NCBI GenBank assembly: GCA_958510825.1
Contig: OY294048.1
Span: forward strand, 9,875,589 to 9,939,588
DNA: 64,000 nt
Direction: 5' to 3'
DNA from: Brachypterus glaber
Lineage: Eukaryota; Arthropoda; Insecta; Coleoptera; Kateretidae
A program made the position numbers and the translations under genes. Below the pieces are notes generated by a model. It was given only the letters and a program-made list of their open reading frames with translations, was not told the origin of the DNA and did no database searches. This document shows, one piece after another, positions 56,420-64,000 of the stretch (within the stretch, counting starts at the first letter, position 1; every line of letters starts with the position of its first letter).

Positions 56420-59136
56420 GTAAGTCTATATTAAGTAGTTACACTACAAATGCACTAGTACTACTAGTACTACTTTCCTGTAAACAGCTTTTCTATTTTA
56501 AAAAAAATCAAAATTTTGCATTTTTAATAACTGAACACACTAGTTAAAAGTGATCTATTTTTTACAGTAAAAAAATGAGTTTATTGTTGTACGCCGTAAA
56601 AAAAGTTAGTTGGCAAAACCACCACTGGCGGCAGCACTCTTTGACTTTGATAACAGCCATACTTCAAACTTGTTTGTTTATTGTGTAAACAGGTGGTTGA
56701 CTCGAGATTCTGTGCAAAAACCTTGTGTGAAATTGATTAAAAATGATTGAAGAATAATATATGGTTTATACACCTACAAATCTCCCCGAAATTGAAAATT
56801 CTACATTAGACAAGTTACCATCGAAATCGCGAAAAGTGTAAGATTTAGCCTACGAAAAAAATTTAAAATGAGCTAAGGAAGGTTTAAGTTTATTTCGAAA
56901 GAGTTTAATTGGCCTATTTTAATAAAAAAAAAACATAGGTACTTTATTACTGAATAAATTAAATTCAAAAAATAATATTAAAAAAAATATATGTAGGATG
57001 CTTGAAGAAAAAATAGTATGTTTCACTCAGAGGAAAATTGCTTTTTTACTCGTCTGTAGTTTCCGGACTCCGCTCCGCTTCGCGTCGTAAATTCTATAGA
57101 CTAATAAAAAAAAAAGCTTCACTTTTCCTCTCAGTAAAACAGTATACTATTTTTTGCTTATTTTTGCGTTTCATGACGTTTTATGTAGAAAAAATCGACT
57201 TCGAAAAAAAAAGTTGTTGGTCGGTCAGTGGCTCTGGGAAATCTTGTAATCACAATAACCATTTAAGCTTGAGACTTGAAATTAGGTATACAGGTTTGTA
57301 ATCAAAAGCTCTCGCTTGGAATTATTTTTAGTAAAAATTGGGCTGGGGCAAGGGAGGCAGCAAATGGGGAAAAACTGAATATTTTTTCACAAAAATTTGC
57401 AAATTGGTTGATAGGGGTTTTTAAATAATAACAATATTTATGGGTAGTTCGTTGAAAGTCGGGTAGATTTTCAGATGAATTTGAGTCAACACGGAAAGAA
57501 ATTAGTGGGCTCTGCGCTATACATTATAAGATATTTGGTAACAGTGGCAAATTATAGTGATTTAAGCTATAGATTATAAGGGACACAATAACTAATAATG
57601 TTAAAAATAAATTGGAAACGATTATATATATTACAGACACGATTATATTTATTACAGGGACTATTATAAATTTACAGAAATTTTATTATATTATAAAAAT
57701 TATTAGCACGGACAATAATTAAATCTATTTAAGCTATAAATGCCATACTATTTGTTATATTTTATTATTCACTAAACAATTAAAGTATTTCATATAAATT
57801 TTTACACTGACTGCCATAATTGTAAGAGAAAGCCTTGTATTTATATAATAAGCTATTATAATTTGCTTGGTATGTGTGTTATAGCGCTCCTAGCTATAAT
57901 TTTTTTTTCCGTGAAATGGTTCTTATTTTTAATTCTGTTCTTTCATAAGACGGGGGGGGGGGGGGTAATTATTTTTAATGTTTGCAATAAATTTTTGAAA
58001 AATAGGGTTTTAAAGATTTTAAGATAGTTGAAACTGCTTCACTTCCAAGAGGCAGGGGATAAATGTTTACAATGTTATGCAGCTAATTAATAATTGAAAT
58101 TTGGCGAAGGCGAGAAGACGAGATGAAACTAAATCTTAGAATAAAATTTTTTACACTTTACGCCCTGAAGGGTGGTGAGTAATTTTGTGAAAATTTTTAC
58201 AATGGGATGTTTGAGGTTGCTAAAAGTGAGTTTAATAATAAAAATATTTTAACTTTAACCCCTCAGGGCAGGAGGCAATAATTATAATTTATAAATATTT
58301 ACAATGTTTTTGTGAAAATTAATATATTGTGGTTTTGGAGGTCGCTGAAACTAATTCTAGTAATAAACAAATACATATATACGTAAATCAACGTTTAATA
58401 AGCGGATATTTTTAAACAAAAATAGACCTTAGTGTTTATTGGGTAATTCTAAATTAAAAAATATAATATGTATAATGAGCATAAAAAAAAGTTTATAAAA
58501 CTTTGACGTGTCAACGTCTTTGTAGTTTAACTTAATATACAAGTTTTACTTCCTTTTTCGATTAAGGCATTAACGCACCTGGAAAGCTTTTATAAATTCT
58601 CAAGATACCGTTAATTTAGGCGTTAAACTCTTGCATCTTTAAACTTGATTTATGAGAGCAAAAAATATTTAGAAACTTTACAAGGGTCGCTAACTTTCTT
58701 AATAGAGTAGTAATTTAATACAGATTGATCATATCTTAAGTGAAAATCTGCTGTTTTAATAAAATTTGGGTTATTTGATTTTTATTTTTAGGTTTTATCC
58801 TCATTATGTGTAGTTTATATTTTGTAAACTACCGTGCTACGCACAAAGGGTCTATATGATTTGGCATTTATTTTAAAAATCATTGAAAAGGTATGGATTT
58901 TTTAAATAATTTTCACCATTGAGTTTAATCATACAAAAACTGACATTAAAAAAAACTAAAATTTTAACAGGTGTAAAATTTTCTTGAATTCTAAATTACC
59001 AATTTTAAAGCTCGATATCTCGAAAACTGTACATACAATTAGGCTGAAATTTTGGTTAATTACTAAGGACATGAAGGTTAAAAAAATATATAATTTCCAG
59101 CAAATTTAGCCGAAGGCCAAAAACACGGGGTTTTGT
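56420..59136. other. beat intron downstream of exon C, no further exon found
   Basis: Starts GTAAGT. It contains a SINE-like fragment at 58086-58110 (AATAATTGAAATTTGGCGAAG, as inside the SINEs at 1243 and 5965) and a run of 15 G at about 57952-57966. I searched for a next Beat exon and saw none. Confidence 0.5.
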
Positions 59137-59222
59137 GCGGGGCTCTTTACCACTTTCTTTGCTGGTAACATATGACCTACTTTATTTGCTGTGAAATTAC
59201 CATATTTTCATTTACAGTGTAA
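59137..59222 (-). repeat. ACACTGTAAATGCAAATATGG family, truncated copy 3
   Basis: Only the terminal about 85 bases (ACCACTTTCTTTGCTGG through CATTTACAGTGTA) are kept. Confidence 0.75.
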
Positions 59223-59554
59223 CATAACTTAGTAATTTAAGGTATTTTTACATTAAGTTTTTACCGTGTATTCTTCACATTATAAATTAACTAATTTGTT
59301 TTGTAAAATTTCATAAGCAGATTATAAAATTTTAAAGGCTACAATATTTACTTTGATCAGGGGTTTAATTTCGGATTTATAAATGGAATTTATTTTGTGA
59401 TTAAAAAGTTATTTTATTTTAGAATTGAAAAGGTTTCCCAATATATTTTGTATGGAAAATCAAGTTTTAAACCATATTTTAAAACCATAAATAACATACA
59501 TACAAAATTTAAAGTAGAGCACTAGATAGGTAGGTTTGTTAGGGTACACTCTAA
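59223..59554. other. Intron DNA
   Basis: Nothing recognised. Confidence 0.4.
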
Positions 59555-59942
59555 ATTCGTCCGTCAATCTTACAGTAGTTTTAACTGTAATAATTAAAGC
59601 AAATTTACAATGTCAGAATGTTAATTTACAATATTTATTAAATTAACCTCAATATTACTGGGTTTAGTAAAATCTCAGCTCTTTTCCTGTCGGTACAATA
59701 ATTTTGCATTAAAATTCATGCATGTGGTCCAAAAAGCCGGCACTTTTTCCCGAAAATTACAAGAGCCCGTAATACTGCTTGAAACACACATTAAATTCAA
59801 TGCTTAAATTACAGGTAAAAATTTACATTTTTACAGAACTGTGAATTTACAGTACTGATTTAAACTTACCACTTTCTTTGCTGGCAACATATGACCTACT
59901 TTATTTGCTGTAAAATTACCATATTTGCATTTACAGTGTAGG
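59555..59942 (-). mobile_element. ACACTGTAAATGCAAATATGG family, copy 2
   Basis: Inverted full-length relative of 53284-53672, with similarity along its whole length and both ends present. Confidence 0.8.
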
Positions 59943-60264
59943 TCGGTAGTTTGAGTGGTTCCTCAGGAGAGTACCTACATAGCCGAAATTTCAGACCTCA
60001 AGAAATTTTCCTAGAAACCAGACAAGTCGTTGCTACTGCAACTGTTGAAATCAAGTCTGTTATACACAAAAATTTGCGCTAACTATTTAGGTTAAAATTG
60101 TTTGACATTAACTATGACAATTTCAATATTTTTATCGAAATTTTCTAATAAAATAGTTTTTTAAGGTGTTTTGTTCATAAAATTGCATAGAAGATACAGT
60201 GAATTCTGTTTACAAACGGTTCTGTTTATAACTTATTCACATATAAGAATTAATATTTTTTTGG
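59943..60264. other. Intron DNA
   Basis: Nothing recognised. Confidence 0.4.
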
Positions 60265-60533
60265 CCGTTTGATTATGGATCCCGGGGTTGTGGGTTCGCA
60301 CCCCACATAGAGCATGGATGTATAGTGGTGTAAATAGTCGGTAGATGGAACTATGTTGACTAACTCTAATGTGGGTTGAAGGTGAAACTGTAAACACATT
60401 TCAGGGTGGATGTGAGTTCTGTTAAGGACCGTGCTTCAGAGGGCACGTAAAGATGGCGGTCCCGTCAATTAGGCCATAGCAGCGAAAAACGACGTTAAAC
60501 AGTAAAACAAACAAACAAACAAACAAACAAATA
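60265..60533 (+). mobile_element. SINE of a second family, 5'-truncated
   Basis: A B-box region GGGTTCGCACCCCAC remains from a tRNA-like head whose A-box half is missing. The body has a conserved-looking GACCGTGCTTCAGAGGGCAC and GGCGGTCCCGTC pair that can fold, and a long (AAAC)n tail. Unrelated to the SINE at 1243. Confidence 0.75.
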
Positions 60534-60539
60534 AGGACG

Positions 60540-61210
60540 AAATATTAAATATTAAAATGTTGAAAACCAAAATTTTATTGATGCAACATTATTCAATATC
60601 AAAAACTAAGAAAAAATATTTCTGTACATGTAGGACGAAAAATCGCTATGGCCTTTTAAAAATGGTGCATTTTCAGGAGACCATACTATGGTCTATTAGG
60701 TCTTTGGAAGTACCTGTATATGAATTTTTATTTTTAGTTTTTTATGTACATTCACCCTGCATGATTAAAATTCTGATTTGCAACATTTTAGTATTTAGTT
60801 TTTTGTCCTTGAACCGTGAAATTTCACTTTCAAATAATTTTTATTTTCTAATACTGTTAATTCTACTGTATTAGAACAAAAGTACCCTTTTATGTAGTTT
60901 GACCTATGGAATCTTGTTTCAGTAATAAAATTAATAACAAAAAAGTTACACACAAAAAAGTTTGGGAAAAACTGAAAAAGTCCCCACGTTTCACACACCC
61001 CTGATTAAAACAAGTACATAACAGTAATAACATAAGAAGATAGGCCTTATTAAGATTAGTTCACATGCAAAATCTCAAAGGGTTCCTGACAAAAACCGAA
61101 TTTTTTATCCACTTTTAAAGGAGCCTAGCTCCCTTACAAGGCATTTTTAGACATATATGTTAATAGAAACTTTTTGTCATAATAAATATTATTTTATCAT
61201 ACAGAATCAC
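60540..61210 (+). repeat. Half copy of the CAGGGTGTATTTG foldback family
   Basis: Matches the right half of 29698-30903 with about a fifth of positions changed (GGAAGTACCTGTATATGA, CGTTTCACACACCCCTGA, TAGCTCCCTTACAAGG). The terminal GCTATTTCAAATACA is lost. The ORF at 60557-60874 is inside it and unsupported. Confidence 0.75.
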
Positions 61211-61295
61211 CCCACAAATTTATTGACCACCGAGTATAATACAATTATAATGATTATTGAGACTGAGTATGGTTATGCATTTATTTATATTTTTG

Positions 61296-62000
61296 GATAT
61301 CGTCATCTAAAGGCTCTAACGGTCTAACTCCAAAACGTCATATTTTTCAGGAGACGTAAAAAACGATTTAAAACTTAATTATAGCAATTTAGAACTTTAA
61401 AACTAGCTTGTTCACAGGTAAAAATGTTTGAAATGTGTTAATGTATTTAAAACTTTTCATTGTTATCTATTTTATATAAATTATTTGAAAATTAAATTTT
61501 AACCACAGAATCTAAATTCACTAATGGTCTAACTCCAAGGGAAGATAAAAGAGGATACCTATCGTATTATATCGCGTAATATTATTACAAAAAACAAAAA
61601 ATTTATATTTTTATATTTAATATATAATATTACTACTAGGTAGGCATAATATATATACATTATAATGTATTGCCATTAATAATTATTAATGGCAATAATT
61701 ATAATTATCATCAAACAGTAAATTAACAAATATTTGAAACGGGATCCCCTGTTGTCGAGAAATAGTTTGACATTAGTGACAGTTCTCATTTAGTTGTTTT
61801 CTCACAATCATATGATGGAGTTAGACACTTAGCGACTTAAAATATTTACATTTTTGCATTTTTTGAGGCTGATATTGGTTTAATGCAACTTTTTTTTTTT
61901 GAAGTATGTTGGTAATCAGATAATGAAGCAAATTTGATAAAAATCTCATTTTTGAAAAATTTGGAGTTAGACAACTAGAGCCTTTAGTGAACGATATGGC
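61296..62000. mobile_element. 700-bp element with about 38-bp inverted ends
   Basis: ATCTAAAGGCTCTAACGGTC and TAACTCCAAA at the left are mirrored by TTTGGAGTTAGACAACTAGA and GCCTTTAGTGAACGATAT at the right. A second inverted pair of the same TCTAACTCCA motif lies inside, at about 61518 and 61813. No ORF. Confidence 0.75.
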
Positions 62001-62340
62001 TTTTTTTGTATAGCTGCATGCAAAAAATGCTTTTATCCACTATTGCATTTCTTTTACTTTATAAGCTTTGTAAAGAAAGTGCTGTTTCCGTTTCTAAAAA
62101 CATTTTCCTATTGTTTAACTGTATATTTAAGAACCGTTTTAAATTTTTCTTTGTGTTAATACCTTGTTTGCTTTTTTGTTGTTATTCTGTCTGTTTAATA
62201 TTAGTATTTTCTTTACTTTTGTCTTTATAAATGGCTATGATAATTACAAAAAAAAACTGCTTTTAGCAAAATAATATCCCTATATGCACAGAGGAAAAAT
62301 AATAATTAAAAAAAATAAGAATAACGTGCTATTTTCTTAG
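62001..62340. other. Intron DNA
   Basis: The ORF at 62006-62230 is Leu/Phe-rich from AT-rich sequence; no family recognised and no splice context. Confidence 0.4.
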
Positions 62341-62460
62341 ATTTGAAACTCTCATTTATATTATTTAAAATTCTCATTTATATAATTTAAAATTCTCATT
62401 TATATAATTTGAAATTCTCATTTATATAATTTAAAATTCTCATTTATATAATTTAAAATT
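62341..62460. repeat. 22-bp tandem repeat, five units
   Basis: CTCATTTATATAATTTAAAATT repeats with starts at 62351, 62373, 62395, 62417 and 62439, with one or two variants. Confidence 0.92.
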
Positions 62461-62679
62461 AGTTTAAAAGTTTAATTTACGTTTTTGTATCATAAATTAA
62501 TCACTAAACGAAAATTGTTTGATTCTTATTTAAAAATTTTGACAAAAATTCCAATTTACAACACTTTTTTTACCGCCTCAAAAAAAAAATTAAAAATAAA
62601 TGGCCAAATAGTAAATTTTACGAGCTTTTAAAAGTCCCCCTTTGGAAATGTTCAAGTATGTCCAGTCATATTATAGTTT

Positions 62680-63240
62680 TATTCGTTTGTTTTTTATAGG
62701 CTTTTAAATTAAAAAAATCAGATTTTTTCTTATTTTTTCGCTATATATTCATAAAATTTTTGCATAAATACTAAAGAAACACTAACACACATGTTATATT
62801 TGTAAAAATAAATTAAGTTTAAGATTTAATCCAGTGACGGAGATTTTACGGGGAGTTATCGAAAGCAGAACAACAATATTTTAAATTAATGTTTATTTAA
62901 TGTTATTTTAATGTTTTAAAGCAAGGAGAAAAAGTTTTTTTTTTCATTTTTCGTGTTGTTTTCTTCATAATTTTAATTTATTGTGTTGCTCTCCAAAAAA
63001 TAAATAAAATATTTCAAAATTCTTGTTTTTTTTTTGGATAACTCCCGGCAAAATCTCCGTCACTAGATTAAATCTAAAACTTTTTTTATTTCCAAACCGC
63101 ACATTTGTGTTAGTATTGCATATAAAAATTCGAGTCGTATCTTTAGTATTTATATACAATTTTTATCGAAATATATAAAAAAAATACGAAAAAACCTAAT
63201 TTTTTGAATTTAAAAGCCTATTACAAACAAAAGAATAAAG
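62680..63240. mobile_element. 560-bp foldback element
   Basis: Arms from TATAGGCTTTTAAATTAAAA to TTTAATCCAGTGACGGAGAT are mirrored in the right half (ATCTCCGTCACTAGATTAAA to TTTAAAAGCCTATTA). The minus-strand ORF at 62965-63159 is an arm. Confidence 0.82.
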
Positions 63241-63660
63241 ATATTTTAAATCACCTTTTTTGGCTTAGAGCCCCACTAATAGGGAATCAATCCATTGTAA
63301 AATAAATAATTATACATAAATTATTTTTTTTACTACAACTATGGGCAAAAAAAACACTGTGCGTTTTATCTCAAATAAACGAGCTGATCGAGAAAAACGG
63401 AAAAAGGTTCCGAAATCATCGCATCAAATATAGCCTGACGCAACTAAAAGCTCCCCGGCAGATAAAAAAAAATCTTTTTTTGTAGAGCAGTGTTATGATT
63501 TTATTAATGACCATTACGAGATAAGATAAGATTCTTTATTCACTAGAAAATCCATAATTACATCAATATTAGTTCGTCACAAGAATATAATTTAAATAGG
63601 TACATAAACAGTAAGACAAAAAATTTAGACAAAACGATTCATGCAGGAATCGGATTCGAA
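63241..63660. other. Intron DNA or LINE 3' untranslated remnant
   Basis: GATAAGATAAGATTCTTTAT just before the LINE fragment may be its 3' tail on the minus strand. No gene. Confidence 0.4.
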
Positions 63661-64000
63661 TTAAAAATTAAAAAATTCTTCAATTGAGTAAAAAGGCCTT
63701 TCTAAACAAAATTGTTTTAACTTCAACTTGAATAGTTTAAAATCTGATATTTCCCTTATTTCTTTAGGAAGGTTGTTGAATATTTTAATACCTAAATATC
63801 TAGGGCCTTTTTCAAATAGAGCAGTGTGGTGCGCTGGAATCGCGAAGAAGTCACCATGTCTGGTTACCATTCCTTTATTGAAAAATTTGTTTTTGTAAAT
63901 ATGAAACAAGTTTCCATTTTGAAAATCAAAAATGCATATGTTGTAAATGTATAATGAGTATAAAGTCATTATTTTTTTTTATAAACAGTGGCTTACAATG
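63661..64000 (-). pseudogene. 3' end of a non-LTR retrotransposon ORF2
   Basis: Minus strand. The 102-codon frame contains HTALFEKGPRYLGIKIFNNL, then PKEIREISDFKLFKLKLKQF and a terminal LERPFYSIEEFF. This is the conserved segment after the RT thumb in Jockey-like LINEs. Just upstream, bases near 63980-64000 encode CKPLF in another frame and the continuation ITLYSLYIY in this frame. A one-base slip in the A run at 63971-63979 therefore breaks the ORF. The true start lies beyond the window edge. The copy is dead at least at this point. Confidence 0.85.

Noticed and set aside
57952..57966. G run as a G-quadruplex regulatory site
   Set aside because: A single uninterrupted homopolymer of about 15 G in AT-rich DNA is as likely to be slippage or assembly artefact; no further G tracts nearby.

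Overview
The window is AT-rich, repeat-dense eukaryotic DNA from an insect. The only host gene I can support is a plus-strand member of the beaten path (beat) immunoglobulin family of neuronal adhesion proteins. Three of its coding exons lie in the window: 27758-27966, 46590-46725 and 56286-56419. They have consensus splice sites and compatible phases and are separated by introns of 18.6 kb and 9.6 kb. I found no first (signal-peptide) exon and no exon after the third, so the flanking DNA is read as further intron of the same gene, or intergenic DNA. Beat genes are an insect family. The order cannot be fixed from sequence alone; a large, TE-rich genome such as that of many beetles, hemipterans or lacewings would fit.

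Nearly everything else is mobile or repeated DNA. The largest item is an apparently intact Ty3/gypsy-type LTR retrotransposon (11980-22172, minus strand, antisense to beat). It has two 2126-bp LTRs differing at one base that I found, a 4-bp target duplication (GTAG), a 470-codon gag and an 1143-codon pol joined through a textbook -1 slippery heptamer (A AAA AAC), and no env. It sits inside an older foldback element whose 0.7-kb arms (11215-11890 and 22529-23249) it now separates.

Left part (1-11.2 kb): two copies of one tRNA-derived SINE in opposite orientation, a TA-flanked element whose empty paralogous site is also present near 9.13 kb, a MITE with an 8-bp target duplication, a palindromic element, and a five-unit 316-bp tandem array. 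Middle (23-46 kb): repeat copies and many inverted-repeat elements around beat exon A, a broken non-LTR reverse transcriptase (37.4-37.85 kb), and a 621-bp element at 41884-42504 that carries hammerhead ribozyme motifs. Right part (46-64 kb): exons B and C among further foldback elements (notably a nearly perfect 1-kb one at 50.5-51.5 kb), a second SINE family, and the 3' end of a LINE at the right edge.

The most unusual item is the hammerhead element. It is made of a 354-bp unit, a partial direct copy and a partial inverted copy, flanked by a 12-14 bp duplication. One ribozyme copy (minus strand, 41976-42020) has every conserved core base and all three stems. Size and layout recall animal retrozymes and Penelope-like element terminal repeats. 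A related motif lies at 49188-49229.
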